Source: Polymorphobacter sp. (GTDB lineage Bacteria; Pseudomonadota; Alphaproteobacteria; Sphingomonadales; Sphingomonadaceae). Taken from it: 33,958 nucleotides of DNA. Positions 7,944-16,537 of this stretch are shown here, in pieces (the stretch's first letter is position 1; the number at the start of each line of letters is the position of its first letter). Location: NCBI RefSeq assembly GCF_025362435.1, contig NZ_JANYGL010000102.1:1-33958 (forward strand), in the 5' to 3' direction. The translations under genes and the position numbers were made by a program. The notes under the pieces are model-generated. The model was not told the DNA's origin and did no database searches. It saw only the letters and a list, made by a program, of their open reading frames with translations.

Positions 7944-9268
7944 ACCGGCACGCCGTACAGGTCGACCTCGTCGGCATCCTCGATCCTGACCGAGACAATG
8001 TCGCCTGCCGCGAGGCCGCCGGCGTCGCGCAGGTGGACCTCGCCGTCGATCTCGGGGGCGTCGTACTTCGAGCGGCCCGAGGCTCCGCCTTCGTCGTCGA
8101 CCGCGTCGATCAGGACGTCGAGGGTGCGGCCGATCTTCGCCGCGAGCCGCGCTTCGCTGATCGCCGACTGGTGCGCCATGAAGCGGTGCCAGCGGTCGTC
8201 CTTGACCGCCTCGGGGACCGCGCCGGGAAGATCGTTCGCCGCCGCACCCGCGACCGCCTCGTATTTGAAGCACCCGGCGCGGTCGATCTGCGCCTCGGTC
8301 AGCCAGTCGAGCAGGTATCGGAAATCGGCCTCGGTCTCGCCGGGGAAGCCGACGATGAAGGTCGAGCGCAGCGCGAGATCGGGCTGGACGCTCCGCCACC
8401 GCCGGATACGGTCGAGCACCTTCGCCTCGTTCGCCGGACGTCGCATCGCCTTGAGAACGCTCGGCGAGGCGTGCTGGAACGGGATGTCGAGGTACGGCAG
8501 CACCAGCCCCTCGGCCATCAGCGGGATCAGGTTATCGACGTGCGGATACGGGTAGATGTAATGCAGCCGGACCCACGCGCCGGTCGCCCCGAGCGCACGC
8601 GCGAGGTCGACGACATGGGCGCGGATCGGGCGGCCATTGAGCATCGATTCAGCGTGGCCGATGTCGACGCCGTAGGCGCTCGTGTCCTGGCTGATGACGA
8701 GCAGCTCCTTCGTGCCGCCCGCGACGAGCTTTTCCGCCTCGCGGACGACCGCATTCGCCGGGCGGCTGACGAGGTCGCCGCGGATCGACGGGATGATGCA
8801 GAACTTGCAGCGGTGGTTGCAGCCCTCTGAAATCTTGAGGTAGCTGTAGTGGCGCGGGGTCAGCTTGAGCCCGATGTCGGGAACGAGGTCGAGATACACC
8901 GACGGCGCGACCGGCGCGGCGGCGTGGACCGCGGCGACGACGTCGGCATATTGCTGCGGCCCGGTCACGGCGAGGACCTTGGGGTGCGCCGCGCGGATCA
9001 TCTCGGCCTCGTGGCCCAAGCAGCCGGTGACGATGACCCGCCCGTTCTCGGCGATCGCCTCCCCGATCGCGGCGAGGCTCTCGGCCTTGGCGCTGTCGAG
9101 GAAGCCGCAGGTATTGACCAGCACGACGTCGGCCCCGGCATAGTCGGGGGACATAAGGTAGCCGTCGCTGCGGAGCTGGGTCAGGATGCGCTCGGAATCG
9201 ACCAGCGCCTTGGGGCAGCCGAGCGAGACCATGCCGATCTTGGGGGCGGGTTCGAGGATGAGGGTCAT
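7940..9268 (-). CDS. rimO: Ribosomal protein uS12 methylthiotransferase RimO
   Basis: The 442-residue protein starts at ATG 9268, matching the family N-terminus '[17 protein letters not shown]'. An open frame continues upstream through the palindromic repeat but is not protein-like. Three cysteines of the N-terminal UPF0004 domain (Cys18, Cys54, Cys83) and three of the radical-SAM motif (Cys150, Cys154, Cys157 in 'CNHRCKFC') would bind two 4Fe-4S clusters. The C-terminus is a TRAM domain (from about residue 380). It attaches a methylthio group to an aspartate of ribosomal protein S12. It is the last gene of the serS-surE-nlpD-rimO run, separated from nlpD by a long repeat. Confidence 0.95.
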   Translation of the reverse strand: MTLILEPAPKIGMVSLGCPKALVDSERILTQLRSDGYLMSPDYAGADVVLVNTCGFLDSAKAESLAAIGEAIAENGRVIVTGCLGHEAEMIRAAHPKVLAVTGPQQYADVVAAVHAAAPVAPSVYLDLVPDIGLKLTPRHYSYLKISEGCNHRCKFCIIPSIRGDLVSRPANAVVREAEKLVAGGTKELLVISQDTSAYGVDIGHAESMLNGRPIRAHVVDLARALGATGAWVRLHYIYPYPHVDNLIPLMAEGLVLPYLDIPFQHASPSVLKAMRRPANEAKVLDRIRRWRSVQPDLALRSTFIVGFPGETEADFRYLLDWLTEAQIDRAGCFKYEAVAGAAANDLPGAVPEAVKDDRWHRFMAHQSAISEARLAAKIGRTLDVLIDAVDDEGGASGRSKYDAPEIDGEVHLRDAGGLAAGDIVSVRIEDADEVDLYGVPV

Positions 9269-9304
9269 TGTGGGGGCCTGTAGGGGAAAGTGACCGCCCC
9301 GTAA

Positions 9305-9479
9305 AATCCTCCCTCGCTCTTGCGGGGGAAGGGGACCGCGCCGCTTCAGGCGTGGTGGAGGGGGCGCTCTGCGCTGAGTGTTTAGAGTGTAAGGCGCTTT
9401 GCTCAATACGTTGCGCGAGGCCCCCTCCACCATCGCAAGGGCGATGGTCCCCCTCCCCCGCAAGAGCGAGGGAGGATTA
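9305..9479. repeat. Long palindromic intergenic repeat (family B, copy 1)
   Basis: The outer arms (about 9305-9337 and 9447-9479) are near-perfect inverted copies built on AATCCTCCCTCGCTCTTGCG. Inner arms around 9352-9365 and 9419-9432 (GGTGGAGGGGGC against GCCCCCTCCACC) also pair. A related element lies at 12738-12879. It fills the gap between nlpD and rimO and would form a very large RNA hairpin. Confidence 0.85.
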
Positions 9480-9484
9480 AGAAG

Positions 9485-10504
9485 CTACGACCGCGGCGGC
9501 AGCAGCTTGACCGGATCCGTCGCCGCCCGCCCCCGCCGCAGTTCGAAATGCAGCTGCGGCTCGTCGACCGCTCCCGTCGCCCCCGACCGCGCGATGACGT
9601 CGCCCTTCGCCACCTTCGCGCCGCGCGCGACCAGCAGCGCCTCGTTATGCCCGTACGCCGAGACCCAGCCGTCGGCGTGCTTGATCAGGATGAGGTTGCC
9701 GAACCCCGCGACCGCGTCACCGGCATACGCCACGACCCCGTCGGCGGCGGCGCGGACGGCGGTGCCGGGGGAGGCCTTGAGGTTGATCCCGTCATTGTAG
9801 CGCCCGCCCGGCTTCGGTCCGAACCCCGACAGGACCCGCCCCTCAATCGGCCACGCGAAGACCGGCGTCCCGGTCGGCAGCGCGGGCAGCGGCGCGAGTG
9901 CGGCAGTCGCGGTCGGGGCGGGTCGCGCCGCTGGCCTCGTCGCAGCAGGTTTCGGCGCCGACGTCTTTGGAGCGGATGGCAGCGCCTCGGGCGCATTGGC
10001 GAGCGCGACCGGAGGGCGGCTCGACGGTGACGTCGCGGGGCGCGGCCTCGGCCTCGGCCTGACTGCAGTCGCTGGGTCGCCGCCCGCCGGTTCGGCCCCG
10101 GTAATCAGGTCGTCGATATCGATCCTGAACGCCTTGGCACGCTCCTCGACCGACATCGCCGCGACCTGCTTGGCGCTCGGCAGGAGAAGGCGGTCGCCGA
10201 TCTCGATCGTGTACGGCGGCTTGAGGTGGTTCGCCGCGACGATCCGGCTCCACGTCACGCCGTAGGCGCGGGCAATGGCGATGCCGGTCTCGCCGTATTT
10301 GACGGTGTGGATGCGGCCGCCCGGGACCGTGACCGCGTCGGTGACGACCTTGTGCGCCTGCCACGGCGGCTTCGGCGCGGGCGCGACGGCGGGCGTCACC
10401 ACCACCGGACGTGGCACGGGCGCGGGGTACGAGCGCGTGGTTGCCACCCGCCCGCCGCATCCGGCGAGCAGCCCGGCGGTGAGAAGGACCGCCGCCCGGC
10501 GCAT
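9485..10504 (-). CDS. NlpD-like LysM/LytM (M23) lipoprotein
   Basis: The 339-residue protein begins with a lipoprotein signal (LLAGC, lipidated Cys16). It has one LysM domain at 66-109, a proline/alanine linker (141-212) and a C-terminal LytM/M23 domain (216-337). The zinc site is incomplete: the HxxxD region reads 'GRYNDGIN' (234-241), with Tyr where a histidine is usual, although His286 and His319 remain. This points to a non-catalytic amidase activator, like E. coli NlpD, rather than a peptidase. It lies two bases after surE, the classic surE-nlpD neighbourhood, but the usual pcm gene between them is absent. It would act at the septum in the periplasm. Confidence 0.88.
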   Translation of the reverse strand: MRRAAVLLTAGLLAGCGGRVATTRSYPAPVPRPVVVTPAVAPAPKPPWQAHKVVTDAVTVPGGRIHTVKYGETGIAIARAYGVTWSRIVAANHLKPPYTIEIGDRLLLPSAKQVAAMSVEERAKAFRIDIDDLITGAEPAGGDPATAVRPRPRPRPATSPSSRPPVALANAPEALPSAPKTSAPKPAATRPAARPAPTATAALAPLPALPTGTPVFAWPIEGRVLSGFGPKPGGRYNDGINLKASPGTAVRAAADGVVAYAGDAVAGFGNLILIKHADGWVSAYGHNEALLVARGAKVAKGDVIARSGATGAVDEPQLHFELRRGRAATDPVKLLPPRS

Positions 10505-10506
10505 GA

Positions 10507-11268
10507 TTATTCGAGCCCCGCCATCGCTTCGCGCAACGCCGCCATCGTCGGGTAATGCGTCAGGTCGAGGTGGAGCGGCGTCACCGATACCCAGCCGCCG
10601 CGCACCGCCTCGAGGTCGGTGGCATGGCGCGGCGTCTCGATCTCGCGGCCATAGCCGAACCAGAAATAGGGGAAGCCGCGCGGGTCGGTCCGCCCGACGA
10701 TGTTGATGTTGCCATAGTCGCGGAACCCCTGTTCGGCGACGCGGACGCCCTTCGCCTCGCCCGCCGGGAAGTTGACGTTCATCAGCACGCCGGCCGGCCA
10801 GTCGGTGCCGCCCAGCCGCCGGACGATCTCCGCACCGTGCTTGATCGCCGGGCTGAAGTCTTCGTTGCCGACGGTATAATCGCCCATCGCCTGGCTCAGC
10901 GCGATCGAGCGGACGCCGGCAAGGCACCCCTCCATCGCCGCCGAGACGGTCCCCGAATAGGTCACGTCCTCGGCCATGTTGGGGCCGCGATTGACCCCCG
11001 ACAGCAGCAGGTCGGGGCGGTGGTCCTTCATCACATGACCGATCGCCATCATCACGCTGTCGGTCGGCGTCCCGCGCACGGCGAAGCGCTTGTCGCCGAG
11101 CTTGCGCAGCCGGATCGGCGCGGTCAGCGTCAGGCTATGCCCGGTCCCCGACTGCTCATCGGCCGGAGCGACAACCCAGACGTCGTCGGACAATTCGCGC
11201 GCGATCGCCTCGAGCGCGACGAGCCCGGGGGCCTCGATACCGTCGTCGTTGGTCAGGAGAATGCGCAT
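10507..11268 (-). CDS. surE: 5'/3'-nucleotidase SurE
   Basis: The 253-residue protein has the SurE start 'MRILLTNDDGIEAPG' with metal ligands Asp8 and Asp9. It also has the 'DEQSGTGHS' loop (about 37-45) and 'LLSGVNRGPN' (about 89-98) that complete the metal site. It dephosphorylates nucleoside monophosphates, and possibly polyphosphate, in the cytosol, especially in stationary phase. It follows serS after a 147-base gap filled by a palindromic repeat and is followed two bases later by the NlpD-like gene, so the two are probably cotranscribed. Confidence 0.95.
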   Translation of the reverse strand: MRILLTNDDGIEAPGLVALEAIARELSDDVWVVAPADEQSGTGHSLTLTAPIRLRKLGDKRFAVRGTPTDSVMMAIGHVMKDHRPDLLLSGVNRGPNMAEDVTYSGTVSAAMEGCLAGVRSIALSQAMGDYTVGNEDFSPAIKHGAEIVRRLGGTDWPAGVLMNVNFPAGEAKGVRVAEQGFRDYGNINIVGRTDPRGFPYFWFGYGREIETPRHATDLEAVRGGWVSVTPLHLDLTHYPTMAALREAMAGLE

Positions 11269-11285
11269 CGTGTCTCTCTTTCTGC

Positions 11286-11410
11286 TCCCCTCCCCTTCAG
11301 GGGAGGGGTCGGGGGTGGGGCAGTCGCCGCAAGCACCGAGCCCGTGATTGCCCCACCCCCGGGCCGGCGCAAGCGCGCCGTCTCTCGCCCCTCCCCTGAA
11401 GGGGAGGGGA
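11286..11410. repeat. Palindromic intergenic repeat (family C) between serS and surE
   Basis: Arms at 11286-11325 and 11349-11410 pair: CCCCTCCCCTTCAGGGGAGG at the left is mirrored by the same self-complementary block at the right, and GGGGGTGGGGCA pairs with TGCCCCACCCCC. The element fills almost the whole gap between serS and surE. It resembles repeats scattered between alphaproteobacterial genes. Within this window it occurs once. Confidence 0.8.
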
Positions 11411-11415
11411 AGTGC

Positions 11416-12696
11416 TCAACCCGGCACCAGTTCCTTCACCCCGCCCATGTACGGCGCCAACACCTCGGGCACCGCGACCGACCCATCCGCCCGCTGGTAA
11501 TTCTCGATCACCGCGACCAGCGTCCGCCCGACCGCGAGCGCCGAGCCGTTGAGGGTGTGGACGAAGCGCGTCCCCTTCTCGCCCTTGGTCTTGTAGCGCG
11601 CATCCATCCGCCGCGCCTGGAAGTCGCCGCAGTCGGAGCAGCTCGAAATCTCGCGATACGCGCCCTGCCCCGGCAGCCAGACCTCGAGGTCGTAGGTCTT
11701 GCGCGCCGAAAACCCCATGTCGCCGGCGCACAGCAGCATGCGGCGATACGGGAGCTTGAGCGCGTCGAGGATTGCCTCGGCGTGCGCGGTCATGCGCTCG
11801 TGTTCGGCGGCCGCCGCCTCGGCATCGGCGACAATCGCGACGAGCTCGACCTTGTCGAACTGATGCTGGCGGATCAGCCCGCGCGTGTCGCGCCCGGCCG
11901 ACCCGGCCTCGGAGCGGAAGCACGGCGTCAGCGCGGTGAAGCGCAGCGGCAGGTCGGCGGCGTCGACGATCTTCTCGCGGACGAGGTTGGTCAGCGACAC
12001 CTCGGCGGTCGAGATCAGGTAGCGCCCGTCGGTCGTCTTGAACAAATCGTCGGCGAACTTGGGCAGTTGCCCGGCGCCGAACACCGCCTTTTCGAGAACC
12101 AGCAGCGGCGGCGCGACCTCGGTGAAACCGCCGGTCTCGACATGCCGGTCGATCATGAACTGGCCGAGCGCGCGGTGGAGGCGGGCGAGCGGGCCCTTGA
12201 GGACGGCGAAGCGCGCACCGGCGATGGTCGCGGCGGTGTCGGGGTCGTAGCCGAACTTCAGCGCGAGGGTGTCGTGTTCGCGGGGGGTGAAGTCGAAGGC
12301 GGGGGGTGTGCCGCGCGTGTGGACGACGACGTTGCCGGATTCGTCGAGGCCATCGGGGACGTCGAGGGCGGAGATGTTGGGGAGGGAGGCAAGGTGATCG
12401 CTCAGCGCCGCCTCTGCCGTCAATCGCATCGTGACCAGCGCGCCGCTCATTGCTTCCCGCAGTCCAGCCTTTTGAATCAACTCATCCGCCAACGCTTCAT
12501 CGCGAGCCGCTTTCGCGCGACCAATTTCGCGCGCTGCTTCTTTCACCGCGGCGGCTTCCATCTCCTCGGTGTTCTTATAGCCGCGGATGTCGGTATCAAA
12601 TTTTAGCAGCGTCTCTGACTGCTCAGCCATGCCCCGCCGCGCGAGTCCCGCGTCGAAGGCTACCGGGTCGGCGCGGATGACTTTGATGTCGTGCAT
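11416..12696 (-). CDS. serS: Seryl-tRNA synthetase
   Basis: From ATG 12696 the protein has 426 residues, the normal length for bacterial SerRS, and starts '[22 protein letters not shown]' like its relatives. An ATG 39 bases upstream is not needed. Residues 25-105 are the antiparallel coiled-coil arm that holds the long variable arm of tRNA-Ser. The class II core contains motif 2 around '[14 protein letters not shown]' and motif 3 around '[19 protein letters not shown]'. It charges tRNA-Ser and tRNA-Sec with serine in the cytosol. It leads the minus-strand serS-surE-nlpD-rimO cluster. Confidence 0.96.
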   Translation of the reverse strand: MHDIKVIRADPVAFDAGLARRGMAEQSETLLKFDTDIRGYKNTEEMEAAAVKEAAREIGRAKAARDEALADELIQKAGLREAMSGALVTMRLTAEAALSDHLASLPNISALDVPDGLDESGNVVVHTRGTPPAFDFTPREHDTLALKFGYDPDTAATIAGARFAVLKGPLARLHRALGQFMIDRHVETGGFTEVAPPLLVLEKAVFGAGQLPKFADDLFKTTDGRYLISTAEVSLTNLVREKIVDAADLPLRFTALTPCFRSEAGSAGRDTRGLIRQHQFDKVELVAIVADAEAAAAEHERMTAHAEAILDALKLPYRRMLLCAGDMGFSARKTYDLEVWLPGQGAYREISSCSDCGDFQARRMDARYKTKGEKGTRFVHTLNGSALAVGRTLVAVIENYQRADGSVAVPEVLAPYMGGVKELVPG

Positions 12697-12737
12697 GATG
12701 TCGAAGGCTATGGCGGCGGGGCGGGCGCGGGGCAACT

Positions 12738-12879
12738 AAATCCTCCCTCGCTCTTGCGGGGGAGGGGGACCGTCGCTCTTGCGATGGTGGAGGGGGCGGT
12801 CCGCGCCGAGGTTCGGTGCGGAAGCCCCCTCCACCATGCAAGGGCATGGTCCCCCTCCCCCGAAGGCGGGGAAGATTAA
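12738..12879. repeat. Palindromic intergenic repeat (family B, copy 2)
   Basis: The left arm at 12739-12771 begins with the same AATCCTCCCTCGCTCTTGCG block as the repeat at 9305. The right arm (about 12848-12878) is its diverged complement, and inner arms GGTGGAGGGGGC and GCCCCCTCCACC also match. It lies between the divergent serS and zinc-ribbon genes, so it overlaps or adjoins both 5' regions. Confidence 0.85.
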
Positions 12880-12953
12880 GAAGCGCCTCCCCCGCGCAAA
12901 GCCGGATGAAGGAAGGATTGTCCCCGCCCCGTCCCTCGCGCTACTCATCAACC

Positions 12954-13874
12954 ATGATCGCCACCTGCCCCGCGTGCAGCAAACGCTACCGCCTGCCCGA
13001 CGAAGCGGTCCCGCCCGAGGGGCGGAGCGTGCGCTGTGCCGCGTGCGGCCACGGCTGGACCGCCTTCCCCGAGGCTGCGCCGCCGGTGGACCGCGAGCCC
13101 GACCTGCCGTTCGAGGCACCATCGTCGTTCGCGGCGACACCATCGTCCGACGGGACGACGGGCGCAGCCGACCCGGCCGCGGGCTTGCATACCGCCTTCG
13201 CCCCCGACCGCGCCGCAATCATCGACGAACCTCCGGCCGAAACCATCGGTGCCTACCGCCAGCGCCTCCCCGACCGCGAGGTCGAGCGCAGCCCCCGGCG
13301 GTGGCGGTGGATCGTGCCGTTGCTGCTCGTCGTCGCGCTCGGCGCGCTGGCGGTGGTCGAGTTCGCCCCGGCGAAGACCTTCACCCCGGCGCGCCTCGGC
13401 CTGCCCGACCCGGCGGCGCTCGGCCTGCCGGCGATCACCCTGCCCGCGATCGACACCGCCGCGATCGACCCGCGCAAGATCGCGCTTCCCAAGATCACGC
13501 TGCCGCACATCGACCTGCCACCGCTCGACCTGACGAAGATTCCCCTCGTCGGCGACCGGCTCGACGCGCTGGTCCATCCGGTGCCGGTGCCGCCGTCGCC
13601 GCTGACGATCACCGTTGCGGGTGAGCGCCGCCACCTCGCCAACGGCGGCGCGGTGCTCGTCCTTGCGGGCACGATCGCCAATCCGACGGCGAACGTCGTG
13701 CCGGTCCCGGCGATCGAGGCGCGGCTGGTCGATCCGGCGGGGAAGCTCGCCTATCGCTGGCGGATCGCGCCGCCGGTGGTGTCGCTGCCGCCGCACAGCC
13801 AGGCGCCGTTCAACTCGACCGCGGCGAACTATCCGGCGAACGCCGAGCGCCTCGACCTCGTCTTCGCCCGCTGA
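12954..13874 (+). CDS. MJ0042-type zinc-ribbon membrane protein with DUF3426-like C-terminus
   Basis: From ATG 12954 the protein has 306 residues. The N-terminus is a zinc ribbon, 'MIATCPACSKRYRLP' and 'VRCAACGHGW', with Cys5, Cys8, Cys28 and Cys31. A hydrophilic linker leads to one transmembrane helix at about 119-138. Next is a striking run of leucine/isoleucine-proline units (about 147-195), then a globular C-terminal domain (about 210-306) resembling DUF3426 that would lie in the periplasm. The family is widespread in alphaproteobacteria with unknown role. The stop overlaps the ATG of the dioxygenase (TGATG), so the two are coupled. Starts upstream of 12954 run through the repeat and are rejected. 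Confidence 0.88.
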   Translation: MIATCPACSKRYRLPDEAVPPEGRSVRCAACGHGWTAFPEAAPPVDREPDLPFEAPSSFAATPSSDGTTGAADPAAGLHTAFAPDRAAIIDEPPAETIGAYRQRLPDREVERSPRRWRWIVPLLLVVALGALAVVEFAPAKTFTPARLGLPDPAALGLPAITLPAIDTAAIDPRKIALPKITLPHIDLPPLDLTKIPLVGDRLDALVHPVPVPPSPLTITVAGERRHLANGGAVLVLAGTIANPTANVVPVPAIEARLVDPAGKLAYRWRIAPPVVSLPPHSQAPFNSTAANYPANAERLDLVFAR

Positions 13875-14827
13875 TGGCGGGCGCGACCGTCATGGCGCAG
13901 GCCGAGGCGCTGGCGAATGCCGGGCGCGAGGCCGAGGCACACGCCCTCGTCGCAGCCGCGGTCGCGCGCGGCGATGCCGAGGCGACGATGACGACGGCGG
14001 CGTGGAAGCTGTTCGGCCTCGACGGCCCGCGCGATCCGGCCGCAGCAAAGGCGCTGCTCGCCCGCGTCGCCGATGCCGGGCATCTGCCGGCGCTGACCCT
14101 GCTCGCGCGGATCACCGGCAACAGCGCGTGCGGCCCGGCTGACTGGGACGCCGCGACCGCCCTGCTCGAGCGCGCGGCGGTGACCGACCCTCGGTCGCGC
14201 GCCGAACTCGGCCTCGTCCGCGCCCTCGACCGGCCCCTGCCCGCGCCAGAACGCCTGTCCGCCTCGCCCGACGTCGTCCGCTTTCCCGGGCTGCTCAGCG
14301 CCGCCGAGTGCGACTGGCTGATCACCGCCGCCGAGCCGGGCATCGCGCCGTCGCTCGTCGTCGACCCGCGCTCGGGCCGCGCCACCGCCGACCCCGTCCG
14401 CCGCGCCGGGGCGATGAGCTTCGGACCGCTGGACGAGGACCTCGCAATTCGCGCGATCGGGCTGCGGATCGCCGCCGCGAGCAACACCGGGATCGACCGC
14501 GTCGAGCCGCTCGCGGTCCTCCGCTACCGCCCCGGCGACGAGTATCGCCCGCACCTCGACACCGTCCCCGGCCTCGCCAACCAGCGCGCGGTGACGGTGC
14601 TGACCTACCTCAACGACGGCTTTACTGGCGGCGCGACGGTGTTCAGCGAGACCGGCCTGAGCGTCGCGCCAAGGACCGGCGATGCCATCGTCTTCGCCAC
14701 GCTCGACGCCGCCGGGCGCCCCGACCCGATGACCCGCCACGCCGGGGCGCCGGTCACCCTCGGTACGAAATATCTGTGTTCGCGCTGGATTAGATCGGCC
14801 GCGCATGACATCTGGACCGAACCATAA
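13874..14827 (+). CDS. 2OG-Fe(II) oxygenase, prolyl-4-hydroxylase-like, with N-terminal helical repeats
   Basis: The 317-residue protein begins with about 110 residues of alanine-rich Sel1/TPR-type helices. A P4Hc domain follows (about 130-308). The iron ligands are His227, Asp229 ('YRPHLD') and His289 ('MTRHAG'); Lys299 is in the position that binds 2-oxoglutarate. It would hydroxylate a protein or small-molecule substrate in the cytosol using oxygen and 2-oxoglutarate. Overlap of its ATG with the stop of the zinc-ribbon gene (13872-13876) shows tight coupling, but what links the two functionally is not evident. The substrate is unknown. Confidence 0.88.
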   Translation: MAGATVMAQAEALANAGREAEAHALVAAAVARGDAEATMTTAAWKLFGLDGPRDPAAAKALLARVADAGHLPALTLLARITGNSACGPADWDAATALLERAAVTDPRSRAELGLVRALDRPLPAPERLSASPDVVRFPGLLSAAECDWLITAAEPGIAPSLVVDPRSGRATADPVRRAGAMSFGPLDEDLAIRAIGLRIAAASNTGIDRVEPLAVLRYRPGDEYRPHLDTVPGLANQRAVTVLTYLNDGFTGGATVFSETGLSVAPRTGDAIVFATLDAAGRPDPMTRHAGAPVTLGTKYLCSRWIRSAAHDIWTEP

Positions 14828-14843
14828 TGAGGGAGAGACGGCC

Positions 14844-16064
14844 ATGATGTTCGACTACAGCGACAAGTCGAAGGCTCTGATCGACAAACTGCGCAGCTTC
14901 ATGGACGAACATATCTACCCGAACGAGGCGCGCTACGAGCAGGAAGGCGCCGAGGGCGAGCGCTGGAAGGTCATCCCGGTGATCGAGGAACTCAAGCCCG
15001 TCGCGCGCGCCGCCGGCTTGTGGAACCTGTTCCTCAACATCTCCGAGCACGACACCGCCGAGTGGAAGGGCCCCGGCCTGACCAACCTCGAGTACGCCCC
15101 GCTCGCCGAAGAAATGGGCCGCGCCGGCTGGTCGTCGGAGGTGTTCAACTGCTCCGCCCCCGACACCGGCAACATGGAAGTCCTCCGCACCTACGGCTCG
15201 GAGGCGCAGAAGGCGCAGTGGCTGCGCCCGCTGATGGACGGCCAGATCCGCTCGGCGTTCCTGATGACCGAGCCCGCCGTCGCCTCGTCGGACGCGACCA
15301 ACATCGAGACGAGCATCGTCCGCGACGGTGACGATTATGTCGTCAACGGCCGCAAGTGGTGGTCGAGCGGTGTCGGCGACCCGCGCTGCGCCCTCGCGAT
15401 CGTCATGGGCAAGTCGGACACCAATGCGGCGAAGCACCTCCAGCAGTCGCAGATCCTCGTGCCGCTCGACTCCCCCGGGATCGTCAAGGTCCGCGCGTTG
15501 AAGGTGTTCGGCTATGACGACGCGCCGCACGGGCATTACGAGGTGATCCTCGACAACGTCCGCGTGCCGGCGTCGAACATCGTCCTGCGCGAGGGCGCGG
15601 GCTTCGAAATCGCGCAGGGGCGCCTCGGGCCGGGCCGCATCCACCACTGCATGCGCAGCATCGGCGCCGCCGAGCGCGCGCTCGAGAAGATGTGCAAGCG
15701 ACTGAAGTCGCGCGTCGCCTTCGGCAAGCCGATCAGCGAGCAGTCGATCTGGCACGAGCGCATCGCCGACGCCCGCATCGCCATCGAGCAGGCCCGCCTG
15801 CTGACGCTCAAGGCGGCGTACATGATGGACACCGTCGGCAACAAGGCAGCCAAGCGCGAGATCGCGATGATCAAGGTCGTCGCGCCGAACATGAGCTGCA
15901 TGATCCACGACATGGCGATCCAGGCGCACGGCGGCGGCGGCGTCAGCCAGGACTTCGGGCTGGCGAGCGGGTATGCCCAGCAGCGCACGCTACGGCTCGC
16001 GGACGGCCCGGACGAGGTCCATCGCGCTTCGATCGCGAAGGATGAGCTGCGACGGTATAACTAG
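14844..16064 (+). CDS. Acyl-CoA dehydrogenase family protein (ACAD10/11-like)
   Basis: The 406-residue protein starts at ATG 14844 (GAGGGAGA upstream; ATG 14847 equally possible). It shows the three-part acyl-CoA dehydrogenase fold: an N-terminal helical domain, the middle beta domain around '[20 protein letters not shown]' (about 138-157) and a C-terminal helical domain. It ends with '[14 protein letters not shown]' and '[19 protein letters not shown]', typical of the ACAD10/11-like branch. It is an FAD enzyme oxidising an acyl-CoA to the enoyl-CoA in fatty-acid or related degradation. It sits 16 bases after the dioxygenase and may share its transcript. Chain length and substrate cannot be read from sequence. 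Confidence 0.93.
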   Translation: MMFDYSDKSKALIDKLRSFMDEHIYPNEARYEQEGAEGERWKVIPVIEELKPVARAAGLWNLFLNISEHDTAEWKGPGLTNLEYAPLAEEMGRAGWSSEVFNCSAPDTGNMEVLRTYGSEAQKAQWLRPLMDGQIRSAFLMTEPAVASSDATNIETSIVRDGDDYVVNGRKWWSSGVGDPRCALAIVMGKSDTNAAKHLQQSQILVPLDSPGIVKVRALKVFGYDDAPHGHYEVILDNVRVPASNIVLREGAGFEIAQGRLGPGRIHHCMRSIGAAERALEKMCKRLKSRVAFGKPISEQSIWHERIADARIAIEQARLLTLKAAYMMDTVGNKAAKREIAMIKVVAPNMSCMIHDMAIQAHGGGGVSQDFGLASGYAQQRTLRLADGPDEVHRASIAKDELRRYN

Positions 16065-16078
16065 GCGCAGCGCGGCAA

Positions 16079-16120
16079 GCGTAAGGAGGGAAACGCACCT
16101 TCGCGTTTACCTCCTTACGC
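16079..16120. other. Near-perfect 18-base-pair hairpin after the acyl-CoA dehydrogenase gene
   Basis: GCGTAAGGAGGGAAACGC (16079-16096) pairs with 16103-16120 at 17 of 18 positions around a six-base loop. No T run follows, so it is not a classic intrinsic terminator, although it may stop or protect the transcript. One arm contains GGAGG and the other CCTCC, so the folded RNA would hide a ribosome-site-like sequence. Confidence 0.75.
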
Positions 16121-16207
16121 GCCGACACGCGCGAGCCCGGCCGGCGGCCACGGCGACCTTCCCGCCGTGTGCCGACCGACGGCGCGGCTTTGCCGCGACC
16201 CCCTGCC

Positions 16208-16236
16208 TTGCTCGACACTTTTGCAATCTGTATGGT
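16208..16236 (+). promoter_or_regulatory. Putative sigma-70 promoter of the toxin-antitoxin genes
   Basis: TTGCTC at 16208-16213 and TATGGT at 16231-16236 are separated by 17 bases, the ideal spacing. Three of six positions match in the -35 box and four of six in the -10 box. It precedes the antitoxin ATG by about 28 bases. Confidence 0.5.
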
Positions 16237-16252
16237 TCGACCCAACCTACAG
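16228..16252. promoter_or_regulatory. Putative operator overlapping the toxin-antitoxin -10 box
   Basis: CTGTAtGGTT (16228-16237) and AACCTACAG (16244-16252) form an inverted repeat with one extra base in the left arm and a six-base centre. It covers the -10 box, as expected where an AbrB-type antitoxin, alone or with its toxin, represses its own operon. Binding is inferred. Confidence 0.5.
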
Positions 16253-16264
16253 ATCGGACCCCGC

Positions 16265-16537
16265 ATGTCAGGCATGCCCCCCCGCGACCCCTATATGTAT
16301 CACGGCAAGCTCGTCAGCGGCGGGCGCCTGCAAATTCCGGCGGAAGTTCGCCGCGAACTCCAGCTCGCCGATGGTGACGAAGTCCGCATGGACATCGTCG
16401 ACGGCGATCTTCGCATCCGGCCGCGACGCGGCACCTTCAAACGCATCGCCGCGCGGTTGCGGCGCTATATTCCCGAGGGTGTTTCGCTCGCCGATGAATT
16501 GATCGCCGAGCGCCGGGCTGAATCCGCGCGTGAGTGA
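16265..16537 (+). CDS. vapB: AbrB/MazE-type antitoxin (VapB)
   Basis: The 90-residue protein from ATG 16265 has an AbrB swapped-hairpin DNA-binding domain at about 12-55, 'GKLVSGGRLQIPAEVRREL' then 'GDEVRMDIVDGDLRIRP'. Its C-terminal tail, 'SLADELIAERRAESARE', is the usual toxin-binding tail of VapB antitoxins paired with PIN toxins. It would neutralise the toxin and repress the operon through the inverted repeat at 16228. ATG 16274 is a possible alternative start. The tail overlaps the toxin start region, giving tight coupling. Confidence 0.88.
   Translation: MSGMPPRDPYMYHGKLVSGGRLQIPAEVRRELQLADGDEVRMDIVDGDLRIRPRRGTFKRIAARLRRYIPEGVSLADELIAERRAESARE

Noticed and set aside
9269-9463. N-terminal extension of RimO through the repeat
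   Set aside because: The frame stays open only because the palindrome lacks stops; its residues are arginine/proline-rich and unlike RimO, and ATG 9268 matches the family start.
9305-9479. CRISPR array from the repeated GC-rich blocks
   Set aside because: The repeats are inverted arms of one palindrome, not regularly spaced direct repeats, and no cas genes are present.
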